DNA from: Ariolimax columbianus
Lineage: Eukaryota; Mollusca; Gastropoda; Stylommatophora; Arionidae
Direction of reading: 5' to 3'
NCBI GenBank assembly: GCA_036924085.1
Contig: JAVGWX010000005.1
Location: 96,276,730-96,340,729, forward strand
Length of the DNA stretch: 64,000 bases
Shown here: piece after piece, positions 33,201-41,949 of the stretch
Position numbering within the stretch: the stretch's first letter is position 1
How the letters are laid out: each line of letters begins with the position of its first letter
Notes under the pieces: model-generated
What the model saw: only the letters and a program-made list of their open reading frames with translations
Databases searched by the model: none
Told to the model about the DNA's origin: nothing
Position numbers and translations under genes: made by a program

Positions 33201-33817
33201 AAATTAAACGACGAATATAGCACGCACAGAATAGGCTATTTAAGAATGTAGCCTAAAGATCACACTCTAGGAAGTCAAATTAGCATGTCATGGAGCTGGC
33301 CACTCAACCTCACACAAGTTTAGTCGTGAACCGATGAAGCTGATTGGATGAGTGGTGGTGTAATAGAACTCACTTCTCATTGCAAATTGTCCAGGTTTAA
33401 TTTCCGTTCATAGATACGCACCAGCCGACCCAGCTGTAAATAGTTCACACGTTTCCGTAAGAATAGTGCAGGTTCCAAGAGCGCCTAAAGACACAAGTTC
33501 ACGTAAAAAGAATGCAGGTTCCCAGAGCATCTAATGACACATGTTCACTTAAGAAAAGTGCAGGTTTCCCAGGTCGTCTACAGACACATGTTCACGTAAG
33601 AAGACTACAGGGTCACAGGTCGCCTAACGACACAAGTTCACAAATGTGATGGGATATGATGAAACACAAAACAACAACATTACCTGTAATTTCCCGTGGT
33701 ACAGTGTGACGAGAAGGCGTCCATGGGATTAGTCGCATTATTTTGTGCACCTGTAGAATAGCCATATGAATGCGCCACGATCGTAAGCCAGACCATCAAT
33801 GTCCCTTGTCGCAACAT
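25531..33817 (-). CDS. Secreted reeler-domain protein gene (four supported exons)
   Basis: Exons 33817-33684, 29235-29132, 28395-28167 and 25607-25531 join without stops in phases 2, 1, 2, 1 and give 181 residues before the next intron. Order: signal peptide (MLRQGTLMVWLTIVAHSYGY, cleavage near residues 20-24); an SSHC cysteine; PNHGDILPQSSPAPFTITMS; FKGFFLQGDA; CGSEGKKVSYCGRYGVTHVN; TCQWTPPDY; GRVQFV and ATIVGNFSTFWIGVKS. This is the reeler (Reelin N-terminal) fold in order from start to end; relatives include single-domain secreted proteins of invertebrates described as putative defence proteins, and larger ferric-chelate-reductase-like proteins. No DOMON or cytochrome b561 segment was seen downstream, so the short secreted form is favoured. 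No function is proven. Introns of 4.4, 0.7 and 2.6 kb are full of repeats. Codons are intact, so the gene is probably live. Confidence 0.85.
25735..25880 (-). mobile_element. SINE 3' end (minus), truncated
   Basis: The plus-strand block CACTGCTGTCAGGGATGAAG then TGTTAGAGAC...TTGTACTAGGCCA matches blocks at 21595, 27715 and 35115. The tRNA-like head is absent. Confidence 0.55.
25975..26225. repeat. About 26-bp degenerate minisatellite
   Basis: About nine diverged copies of AACATTAGAAACACTACAAT plus ACAACT. The 85-aa ORF over it is an artefact. Confidence 0.88.
26433..26491 (-). CDS. Weak candidate exon between reeler exons 3 and 4
   Basis: The minus strand shows a donor CCCA|GTAAGT at 26433/26432 preceded by an open stretch containing YMHGDPVNQFLPT, with a possible acceptor AATCTAG at 26492. 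Exons 3 and 4 already join perfectly without it. If real it would be alternative, but its phases do not match a simple cassette. Confidence 0.2.
26500..27055. other. Unassigned intronic sequence
   Basis: No recognisable feature; a C-rich run follows at 27060-27080. Confidence 0.4.
27157..27520. repeat. (GA)n followed by (CA)n microsatellites
   Basis: GA repeats at 27157-27275, then after a unique interval (27276-27340) CA-rich repeats at 27343-27420 and 27485-27520. Nearby ORFs on both strands are artefacts. Confidence 0.92.
27700..27900 (-). mobile_element. Possible SINE remnant (minus)
   Basis: The plus-strand block GACACTGTTGTTGGGGGGGA then TGAAGTGTTAAAGA is the shared SINE 3' block. The adjoining 27780-27900 is not clearly alignable to the other copies. 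Confidence 0.45.
28167..28395 (-). CDS. Reeler gene exon 3
   Basis: Acceptor CATCCTCAG, 229 bp, donor GTAAGC at 28166. It begins in phase 1 and ends in phase 2. It encodes the core of the domain: ISIEGNNSAATPNFKGFFLQ, ASFSGDVTCGSEGKKVSYC, YGVTHVNGQAKSKVTCQW and PPDYQLGRVQF. Three cysteines (in DVTC, SYC and VTC) are present for probable disulphides. Confidence 0.88.
28540..28735. repeat. About 42-bp minisatellite, 4-5 copies
   Basis: The unit contains TGGTGACTGGAGACAGTGTC and ACATTAACATTATCAATTT. It is intronic (intron 2 of the reeler gene). Confidence 0.9.
29132..29235 (-). CDS. Reeler gene exon 2
   Basis: Acceptor CTGCCATCTAG, 104 bp, donor GTAAGC. One base completes the Arg codon of exon 1, then PNHGDILPQSSPAPFTITMS and SPADNIYRTGQAVT. 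P-HG is the usual start of a reeler domain. It ends in phase 1. Confidence 0.87.
29530..30060 (+). pseudogene. CR1-like LINE 3' end (copy B)
   Basis: Translation gives VDLDWSIVYRLD-like codons, DKIQRMTTLIVVFHNYIYEK, RKTGLLCLEKRRIRGDLIK, NKFFFQNRT-like, TKGHSYKLAK and VVNYWNALAQEVVKAGTINA followed by FKNRL. The 3' end carries TGTATACAGACTCTGAAGAG and a tail of (TTAAG)n at about 30041-30055, the short tandem 3' terminus typical of CR1-type elements. It sits in intron 1 of the reeler gene, antisense to it. Confidence 0.85.
30235..30650 (+). pseudogene. LINE RT C-terminal fragment
   Basis: Blocks: LIALCGAETWTNG at about 30275, LETLEI, EKRQNGNLFAEVVAQRRILQ, QQQRLRWLGYHIIHE, and ending QMMIGMKTRCFIEKALHL. 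The order fits the post-palm C-terminus of a LINE type different from its neighbours. A 109-aa frame survives. Confidence 0.75.
30680..30785. repeat. About 42-bp direct duplication
   Basis: ACCGAAAGATTGCACTAAGA and AACAAAAGTATATCCAGGAT occur twice, at about 30682 and 30741, separated by an A/C-rich spacer. Confidence 0.8.
31085..33010 (-). pseudogene. CR1-like LINE, linker and RT through to the 3' end (copy C)
   Basis: The longest CR1-like relic here. Minus-strand order: KNRLGKKIANLIKNDSKSFF then SYVRNKKE (linker), DKCPGQNGIYPKMLFEIRDQ, VLRDWKVAGVIHL..FKKGKKSD (split by an insertion), VNYRPI, LLKSIIKENIVMYLYKFNPI, SQYGFTRGRSCLTNLLEF, then after a gap MGRSNMEHNYRMGENNIRMI, DKERDLGDIIEKTGK, AKAMLGMIKRDIKHR, YKALVRPRLEYCVQ and NAWNALPQEVVEVEI. 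The palm YADD region is not cleanly readable. It lies in intron 1 of the reeler gene and on the same strand. Confidence 0.86.
32413..32505 (+). mobile_element. 71-bp RNase H-LINE 3' end inserted with 11-bp TSD
   Basis: AATAAATGTAT is repeated at 32413-32423 and 32495-32505. The insert 32424-32494 is only the last codons of the RNase H LINE (TAAFFEKIKVDV) and a GAA tail. Removing it and one TSD joins ...WKVAGVIH to LFKKGKK of the host CR1-like RT in frame. Confidence 0.93.
33265..33450 (+). mobile_element. SINE copy, GACCCAG-body family (plus)
   Basis: Head GATTGGATGAGTGGTGGTGT, B-box-like CCAGGTTTAATTTCC, then body CAGCCGACCCAGCTGTAAAT. It is about 75% identical, inverted, to 35210-35410. 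It includes the shared leader ACTCTAGGAAGTCAAAT. Confidence 0.68.
33450..33640. repeat. About 49-bp degenerate minisatellite, 4 copies
   Basis: The unit contains GTTCACGTAAGAA, GTGCAGGTTCCCAG and CTAAAGACACA. It begins exactly where the SINE body ends, so it may have amplified from the SINE tail. Confidence 0.82.
33684..33817 (-). CDS. Reeler gene exon 1 with signal peptide
   Basis: Start ATG at 33817-33815. 134 coding bases end at CAG|GTAATG (33684/33683) in phase 2. The encoded N-terminus has a basic residue at position 3 and a hydrophobic stretch TLMVWLTIVAHSYGY followed by STGAQNNATN, a good signal peptide with cleavage near Gly-Tyr-Ser. An upstream in-frame ATG (34021) would add 68 residues with no reeler-like feature; the later ATG is preferred because it puts the signal sequence at the N-terminus. 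Confidence 0.82.
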
Positions 33818-34036
33818 CGTGTCCCCACTTGCGATTGACAACAGCAACAACTCACAGTACAGGATTCTGCAAGATATATCGCACAATATGTGTTTGTGAT
33901 GCGTTCCTGATTTCGAGGTACATACTGTGTACGTGTAAGAGTGTTGAAAATCAGGTAAATACCAGTTTTGACACCCTGCTCCGTGATAGACGACATTGAA
34001 GACAGAAGTTGATTGTATCAAATGAATAAGATACTT

Positions 34037-34905
34037 GATGTTTGATACTTCTTCTTCTTCTTCGTACGCCGCCAGACGTCAACTTGTATTTGTTCGAAGA
34101 AAGCAGCTGTCATCCTGAGGCTGTCGACACTGCCATAGAGCTTGTCTAGTGTTGGCACTGGTGATGGCCACATGTGCTTTCTCTGGACCTCGTATGTTGG
34201 GCAATTTTGCAGCAGATGTTCAGCGGTCATTTTCCCTGTACCTCATTTGCATTCGCCAGTGCCACATATCTTCAGTTTATTGAATAGGTGGTACCCTATT
34301 CAACAAATTTAAGATAGGTGGAACCGACGAATGCCCGTGTGGTACCGGGAAAATGACCGCTGAACATCTGCTGCAGAACTGCCCGACATACGAGGATCAG
34401 AGAGAGCAGATGTGGCCATCACCAGTGGAATCACAAGACAAGCTCTATGGCAGTGTCGACAGCCTCAGGATGACCGCCGCTTTTTTCGAAAAAATATTAG
34501 TTACTGTCTGACTGCGTACAAAGAAGAAGAAGAAGAAGAAGAAGAAGAATAGGTGGTACCTCAGTCTGTTGTGGCCTGTGCGGAGTCTGAAGACCACGAC
34601 CTGCTCTCTTCTGTTCAACTGGTAATAGGCATCATTTTTTGTGTAGCCAGTATGCTCTGTTTCCAATTTGGCCATGTATCTGGCCCTAAGAAACCTTTTG
34701 AACTCTTCGTAGGTCACACTAGAATCTGGTTGTGGTAATCGTGTACCTTCTTTTGCCAGTCTGTCTGCCTGCTCGTTGCCATGAATGTTACAGTGGGATG
34801 GAACCCACTGTACCACTATTCTTTTTGGTGCGGACTCCTGGCATAGTTGAAAGAATACTGCTCTTAAATCATTACGTTCTGAATTTTTCTGGCGATGTTT
34901 GATAC
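34037..34905 (-). mobile_element. RNase H LINE (minus) with 12-bp TSD, host of a nested copy
   Basis: GATGTTTGATAC is present at 34037-34048 and 34894-34905. The element, read from 34893 down to 34049, gives VQWVPSHCNIHGNEQADRLA, TYEEFKRFLRARYMAKLETE, TGHNRLRYHL, [nested insert], FNKLKICGTGEC, KMTAEHLLQNCPTYEVQRKH and TAAFFEQIQVDV, then the GAA tail. It holds only the RNase H end and C-terminal domain (5'-truncated). It lies about 220 bp upstream of the reeler start codon on the same strand. Confidence 0.92.
34283..34560 (+). mobile_element. Nested RNase H LINE copy with 13-bp TSD
   Basis: AATAGGTGGTACC is present at 34283-34295 and 34548-34560. The 252-bp plus-strand insert reads TLFNKFKIGGTDECPCGTGK, MTAEHLLQNCPTYEDQ and MTAAFFEKI, followed by nine GAA units. 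It interrupts the minus-strand copy between LRYHL and FNKLK; joining with one TSD restores LRYHLFNKLK. Confidence 0.94.
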
Positions 34906-34944
34906 GATATGGATAATGGATTTGAGAGCGAATTGTGTGAGTAC

Positions 34945-35030
34945 TTAGCCTCTGTGATGTAGGGTTTAGCCTCTGTGATGTAGGGTTTAGCCTCTGTGAT
35001 GTAGAGTTTAGCCTCTGTTTATGTAGTGTT
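34945..35030. repeat. 21-bp tandem repeat, 4 copies
   Basis: TAGCCTCTGTGATGTAGGGT plus T, the last copy diverged. Confidence 0.92.
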
Positions 35031-35104
35031 AACAGAAGAAAGGAAGATTTATAATAGATAGCGTTAATATTGACGAAGAACTGCTAGTGGTTATATAGTG
35101 AAGG

Positions 35105-35410
35105 TTGTCCAATCGCTGATACTGCTGTCGGGGATGAAGTGCTGAATGTCTCATTGTACTTGGAATTGCCATTTTAATGAGATAGTGTGGCGTTTTTCAA
35201 TCCTTATTACCTTTCCCTCTCTAACAGTAAGTTATGAACTATTTACCGTAGAATCGGCTGGTGCAAGGGTAATCAAACCTGGACAATGTACAGTGAGGAG
35301 TTAGTTCTGCTACAACAAAACTCATCTAATTAGCTTCATCGGCTCAGGTATAAACTTGTATGGAGCTGAGTGGCCAGTTTCATGACTTGCAAATTTGACT
35401 TCCTAGAGTG
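35105..35410 (-). mobile_element. Most complete SINE of the GACCCAG-body family (minus)
   Basis: Minus-strand order: leader ACTCTAGGAAGTCAAAT (35405), head with GATGAAGCTAATTAGATGAG, B-box-like CAGGTTTGATTACC, body CAGCCGATTCTACGGTAAAT, and a 3' block (reverse complement of ATACTGCTGTCGGGGATGAA at 35115). It defines the family's layout, of which the other copies keep parts. Confidence 0.68.
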
Positions 35411-35613
35411 TAGTTAAAATGTAAGGGTAAATGCATGTGCTTTGAAATAAGGAATCGCACATCGCGAGCTTTGCCGCAAAAGACTAGTGCTCTAACACTT
35501 GAACAATTCGAACGTAGTAAAACGAATATAGGTAATGAATAAATGAAATGAAATACAGGACATTAGGTGAAAATCAGATCATATATCATAAAACATCGAA
35601 GTTCGGCTGTAAC

Positions 35614-36053
<440 letters not shown>

Positions 36054-36054
36054 G

Positions 36055-36660
36055 GAGCCATATAAACAAACACATGAACAAGCTAGTAGACAGATGGAAA
36101 ATACACTTAAACAGACTGTCAGTCAGAGTGACAATTAGACAGAGAGACAGACATTCTGACGGACATAAAAAGTTAGACTAGACCTTTTCGAAAATACCTT
36201 CCAGCTCACAATACTAACCAAATTATTTTATATCTGGCAGAAAGGTCTACTACAGAACTAATTGTCGCTTGTTTCTCGTATACTTCCCGTTGACAATAGC
36301 AACAGGAAAATCCTCATACAAGTCTACAAATATAATAGGGCAGTATTTGGGAGGTGGAGCCTAGTTTCACGTGTGACTCTTCCCGTCGTGCTGTCAGCTG
36401 GTGTCAGGTTTAAAGAGCGGAATAGTAATTACTACGTATTTTTAACATTTATGTTGTCTTAATTTTTTTAAGTTTCTCAAGTCACTGGACAGGTTCTCTG
36501 TCTCGCTGTATCTAAAAATTGAAACAATAACGGTTTTGCTAGTAGGTAAATAGGAGAGAATTTGAATGAGTGGTTCATGGGTAATCTAGATGAGGAACAT
36601 CCAGGCCATTATCTCAGATATCCCGTACTTCTTATGGTACTGATATGGTAAACACTTGTC
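36055..36660. other. Unassigned stretch
   Basis: Nothing recognised apart from scattered GACAGA motifs trailing the microsatellite. Confidence 0.4.
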
Positions 36661-36667
36661 AGTCTCT

Positions 36668-36935
36668 GTGCGGACGGCGTGAGCTAGTGGTTAAGTGACA
36701 AGGCTCACAACCGAAGGTGCTGGGTTCGATCCCCATCACAGCACCAGCCGTTACCCCGGGAAAGCAAACCCTTAGAAAATGCAGGAAGAAGCAGGCATTT
36801 ACACAAAATGGATGCTGGAGTAGGATGCACTAGGCCGACAAGAGCAAAATAAAAACCACAGTGCAACGCACGCACACCGACTTGAGTATTAGATAAATTA
36901 GGCGAACGCAAAATAAAAACACCAAAAAAAACTTG
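36668..36935 (+). mobile_element. tRNA-derived SINE
   Basis: Clear type-2 pol III boxes: A-box GTGAGCTAGTGGTTAAG and B-box GGGTTCGATCCCC, 30-odd bp apart, then a unique body (TTACCCCGGGAAAGCAAACC, GGATGCTGGAGTAGGATGC) and an A-rich tail (AAAATAAAAACACCAAAAAA). A different family from the GACCCAG SINEs. Confidence 0.85.
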
Positions 36936-36962
36936 TCTCTCTTACATTAATACTGTTAACGA

Positions 36963-37025
36963 CACTACTACTACTACTACTACTACCACCACTTCTACTA
37001 CTAGTAATAGTACTACTACTACACT
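36963..37025. repeat. (ACT)n microsatellite
   Basis: ACT repeats with few substitutions, directly after the SINE tail. Confidence 0.93.
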
Positions 37026-37069
37026 ACTAGCTAGTTATTGCCCACCGCGAAGCGATGATGGCCACAACA

Positions 37070-37350
37070 TCAGACTGTTTTGTCTTAATCATGTAATGTG
37101 CGGCTGTATTTGGATTGTAGTGAGAAAGAATATGCGCTGGTCATCAATCTCACTCTTATCCCAAGCTACATTGAATCAGTGGCAAGAATATTTGTTGAGA
37201 CAACAGGAGATAACTCAGGATGCAGACACTCTGGTCTTACCTCCCATGAGACCAGGTGTCGCTTGAAACTAGCGGGATTCGATCGTCCACCTTTTCCGTC
37301 CATCACTGTTAGATGCCATTGCCTTAACTTTATGACTATAGCGACACCCA
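37070..37350 (-). mobile_element. tRNA-like SINE, second family (minus)
   Basis: The minus strand carries TAAAGTTAAGGCAATGGC, a B-box-like GATCGAATCCCGC and the body AGACACCTGG...GAGTTATCTCCTGTTGTC. It aligns over its whole length with 39085-39395, about 70-75% identical by eye. Confidence 0.68.
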
Positions 37351-37364
37351 GTTGTAAATACTAC

Positions 37365-37740
37365 ACTACTACTACTGCTACTACTAATACTTCTATTACT
37401 ACTACTAGTACTCGTACAGCTACTACTTGTACTGCTACTCCTACCTACTACTACCACTTCTACTACTACTTCTACTACTACTACTACTGCTACTACTGCA
37501 AATAGTACTGCTACGTCTACTGCTACTCCTACCTACTACTACCACTTCTACTACTACTAGTACCTCTACTTCTACTACTAGTTCTACTACTTCTACAAAT
37601 ACTACTAATACTTTTACTAATACTGCTTCTATTACTGCTGTTACAACAACTACTACTACTACTACTACTACTACTCTAGTACAATTACTACTGCTGCTCC
37701 TACTTCTACAACTATTATAACTGCAACTACCACTACTCCT
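37365..37740. repeat. (ACT)n / (CTA)n rich region
   Basis: About 375 bp of imperfect ACT trinucleotide repeats. It begins where the SINE at 37070-37350 ends. Thr- or Leu-rich ORFs are artefacts. Confidence 0.94.
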
Positions 37741-38178
37741 ACTATTACAAACACAAACTAACTAATTTTCAATAGCTTCCAAGTAGTTAAGCAATTTAGG
37801 CAGTATCATTAACTAGCCATACAGGTTCCGTAATCATCCTTTCTGGACCTTCATCAACGAGGATTGAGAGTCCTAAAATATAGTTTCCCAGATTAATGAG
37901 GCCGAATAATGTATATGTACATGTGAACGGAAATTGCTGCGCAAACAGCACTCACATACATATTGTTGATTGTATGAGATATATGTACAGACCACGCCAT
38001 GACAATTTTGATTACTGACAATTTATGGGAGACAATACGGCTTCATTGTATTGTTCGTGTTTCAAAATCCAGTTTCTTTATAAAGTTATGTACTCTATTG
38101 TCTTAGAGTTAACCTTTGGTATTGTCTTTAATACTGTTTTAAATTTGAGAATGGCAGTTTGCTTTGGTAAGATTATGT

Positions 38179-38522
<344 letters not shown>

Positions 38523-38524
38523 AT

Positions 38525-39080
38525 TGGAAGCTATTCTTTCTGGGCCGAGTTAATCTTTGCGACGTTGTTTATGAATTAAAATACGGACTACAGCAGGTTA
38601 CAATGGCTCCTATCACCTCTTGTGGAGTACTGGAGAAGGTGAACCTTACTTAGAGTGGCTGTGGGTTTTTGCTTTTCTGAGTTTTGAAGTCTTGTAATGT
38701 CGTCAGTCCTATCTTATGGAGTCTTTAGTTATCTTTTACAGATCTGGAGACACACAATTCCTTTCATGAACTCTGCCTTACGCATTCACTAGTTCGCCGA
38801 AGGAAACAAACTGCCATCTATCTTCCCGTCAGTTGTGTATTCTTTGACATGAATAGTTGGACCTGAAGGTCTGTCACGAAAGTTAATGCCGGTAACATCA
38901 ATCTTACTGTTACATGTGACCTGTTATGGCAGTGATTGTCAGAACCGAAATGATTGAGCGGAAAATTACGAGATTTTAAAACATGTTTTGTTATTTAGCA
39001 CAACTTTAAAAAAATGTATACTATCGACAACCATACACATAATATAATATTCTTATGTTGCATTTTGTATCGCATTCGAA
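38525..39080. other. Unassigned stretch
   Basis: No recognisable feature. Confidence 0.4.
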
Positions 39081-39084
39081 TCAT

Positions 39085-39395
39085 ATCCACACAGGTGGTT
39101 TTATTAGTATTCCATCGCAAGCGGTTTTGTCTTGATGTAACTTGTGCTGTATTTGAGTGAGAAAGAAGCTGCACTTGTTATCGACCTCACTCTCTGGTCC
39201 CAAGCTGCCTTGGACCAGCGGCAAAACATAAGTCAAGACGACTTGGGGTAACTCAGGATGCACACAGCCTGATCCCATCTCTCTTGAGACCAGAGGTCAC
39301 TTTAAAACTTGTGGGATTCGATAGTCACTATTACTGTTCATCGCTTTGGGAGGCGAGGCCATGACTTCTCTACCACATCGACCCCCAGACCACTC
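39085..39395 (-). mobile_element. tRNA-like SINE, second family (minus)
   Basis: Minus strand: GGTAGAGAAGTCATGGCCTC, B-box-like CTATCGAATCCCAC, then the body CCTCTGGTCTCAAGAGAGAT, CATCCTGAGTTACCCCAAG and CACTCAAATACAGCACAAG. Partner of 37070-37350. Confidence 0.7.
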
Positions 39396-39399
39396 TACA

Positions 39400-40735
39400 T
39401 AATCTGTAGACAACCGATTTGACATTCAAGTTGTGTAGTTTCGTCATAAAGTGATCAACAGACGATTGGGATATTCATCCCTCCCGGTCACCCCGGCTCA
39501 GTCAGCTGTTTCTTGATATCCATCACTGATCAGGGACGATGGTTTCACTAGATTCGTCCCGGCTGCATTTCATTCCGTCTGCCTCCACACTTTGTTGTTT
39601 ACTTGGAAATTCGCTGCCTCGAGATATGAATTAATGAGGATGCTGGAAGATTTTCATAGCTGTCCTAGATTTTCCTTATGATATCTGCATGCGAATAAGT
39701 TGTGTAAAGAAAATGCTTGTAATATTGACGACAAGACGATAGTTGGCTAGGTCTCAGTGGCCTACAGCAGTCAAGGACGTAGACAATTCAAACCGGCTTG
39801 AATAGATTACGTGGAACGTTGGGCAGGAAGAAAAATAACATTCGAAATAAAAATCACATCGAATAATGAACACCATGAAAGAATCCAATGCACGAATCCA
39901 TTTTCAAAATTGATATTCATTGACGTTATGACATAAATTATTGTGCGAACTCGCTCGAGAGTTAAAGACATGATAAAGGAATGACATTGATTTCAATGAC
40001 TGTATATGAATTAATATGTATACATAAGCGGTGTACTTTAGTAACAAACGGCAATATTTATGTATCAGTATAGTCAGTAGCTCATGGTAATGCGGATTTC
40101 AACTTGATTTTTCATGACATGAGCAATGACACCTCTACGCATCAGAAAGGATAGGTTTTTTTTTCTCTACGAAGGTTAAATAAAGCATATACTGAACATT
40201 ATGTGACTACTGCAATGACGAGAGACCGTTATTCTTCAACCGTATAGCTCCTCCAGATGGAACTAATGCATGGGTTTAAGCGTTATGGACATATTTTAAA
40301 AATAATATGTAGGCGCGTTCAGATTAAGATATCGTTTCAAGAAATCTAGCCAGTCTTAGTGAACATATCTAATCATGTTGCTTACATTTTAAGACAAGAG
40401 TAAAGACATTTGCTGGAAATTATTTTAAAATGAAATGAGAAACAAATAACACACATACCCCAATCACAAACATAATAATGGTAGACATGCTACAGGTACA
40501 TTTGTTTATTTAATAGGTAGATCTGTCAGATCACTTGGTACTCGCATAAATTAAACAAAATATGATATGGGATAGTAAAAACATACAGTTTGTAGTTTAT
40601 AAACGTGTAATTAGGTGCCAGCAATATCGAGCTTCGAGATTATTGTAGGTAGTAGACACCAGGTGTCGCAAGCACGTGATCAGGTCAGATACCTGCTAAG
40701 AAAGTATGCAGTAAAAAAACATGGTGCTGTTATTG
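39400..40735. other. Unassigned AT-rich stretch
   Basis: No ORF, array or SINE box recognised over about 1.3 kb. Confidence 0.4.
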
Positions 40736-40737
40736 TT

Positions 40738-40845
40738 TTTTTTTTGGGGGGGGGGGGGGGGTGAGGGGGAGGGTTGCGTGGGAGGACTAGGGAGTGAGAA
40801 TGGGAAGGTGTGGAAGGTATAATGATTGGGGGGGGGGGGGAAAGA
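40738..40845. repeat. G-rich low-complexity tract
   Basis: G runs at 40746-40760 and 40827-40840 with GGGAGGG motifs between, capable of G-quadruplex formation on the plus strand. Confidence 0.85.
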
Positions 40846-40904
40846 CTTTTGTCAGATGACATTCATAAGGAAAGGATTTCTGTGAAGTTTTTTTCTGATG
40901 CTAC

Positions 40905-41060
40905 GGGATACAATTCATAGAAAACTTCAAGGCCTGCTGACAACAGACCAAAAACATTTGTGCTGCAGGTTTTCGTGTACTGATAAAGCGATGAGATAAG
41001 TGTATCAATATTGTGGGAAATAATGTTGATAGAAAAGGGACAATGTTTGCGAAATAATTA
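40905..41060 (+). mobile_element. Mariner transposase C-terminal relic
   Basis: The translation reads AGFRVLIKR, a stop in place of Trp, then DKCINIVGNNVDRKG, matching the C-terminal LVKRWDKC-GDYVEK block of mariner transposases. The end of the relic at 8290-8345 (GATAAGTGTAT...) matches the same position, so the two are members of related families. Confidence 0.68.
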
Positions 41061-41064
41061 ATGG

Positions 41065-41940
41065 TTTTCATGTACGAATCTCATTTGATTTTTAAAAAAA
41101 TATCCATTTGTGACATATTTACTGTCTTGTCCTCACTTTACATAAATACCTATTGGCAGCGTTGAAAAGTGAAGATACTATAAATTGTAGGTCAGACCCG
41201 CCTGAACAAAACATGTAATATAATAACATCTATAATAGACTTGAATAAAAAAAAACATGTTCAAGCTTCATTTGTATTCTGTACCACTGCGCACGGGTGG
41301 ACTGAGCGAATATACTGCAGAACATGTTTCACAAGACTGAGTTACGTGTAGCAAATTGAAGAAGACAATCTGGCCAAGTGTATCAACACTAAAAACAAAG
41401 TAATACGAATTAGAAGAAAAGCTTTAGGCAACGGTCGAGTTCAACGGGGGAAATCATCTGACCAGGTAACAATAAACAACCGAACACAAGAATAAGAATT
41501 GCAAGCTGTCTTTCATGGCTGCCGAGTTTCTGTCCATAACTACGGGCTATGTCACTTAAAAATAGAAAAATACTTTTATTTAGTCAAGACTTTTTCTCGA
41601 GAGGTCGAGACCTTTTATGATACATTAGGGTTTCACGGACTACCGAATGAGAAACTCTGCAATAAACTATTTTTAGCACAAGAAAACATTAACGGAAAGT
41701 TGATCTAGTTGAGGAATAACTAATTAGACAAGGAGGCTTAACAGAGCTTAACAGTAATATATTAATCACGACCAGAAACGTGCAGATTACAAAAACATGT
41801 TTCAGAACATCATCTACAACAGCGCAAATCAAATGTAGTAACACCTAGGCCATCTACCGGTTAAAGCAGGAAAGCTCAGCTTCTCGACTTGCTTGCACAG
41901 CTGGAGATGCTGCATTTTCGCAGACTTTTAAAATGTAATG
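41065..41940. other. Unassigned stretch
   Basis: One 69-aa ORF (41499-41708) without motifs; otherwise nothing recognised. Confidence 0.4.
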
Positions 41941-41949
41941 TTTGCTAGA

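Noticed and set aside
36668..36740. tRNA gene
   Set aside because: A- and B-boxes are present, but acceptor-stem pairing and a clean anticodon arm are missing and a unique body with an A-rich tail follows, as in SINEs. The same holds for 42615, 49207 and 10690.
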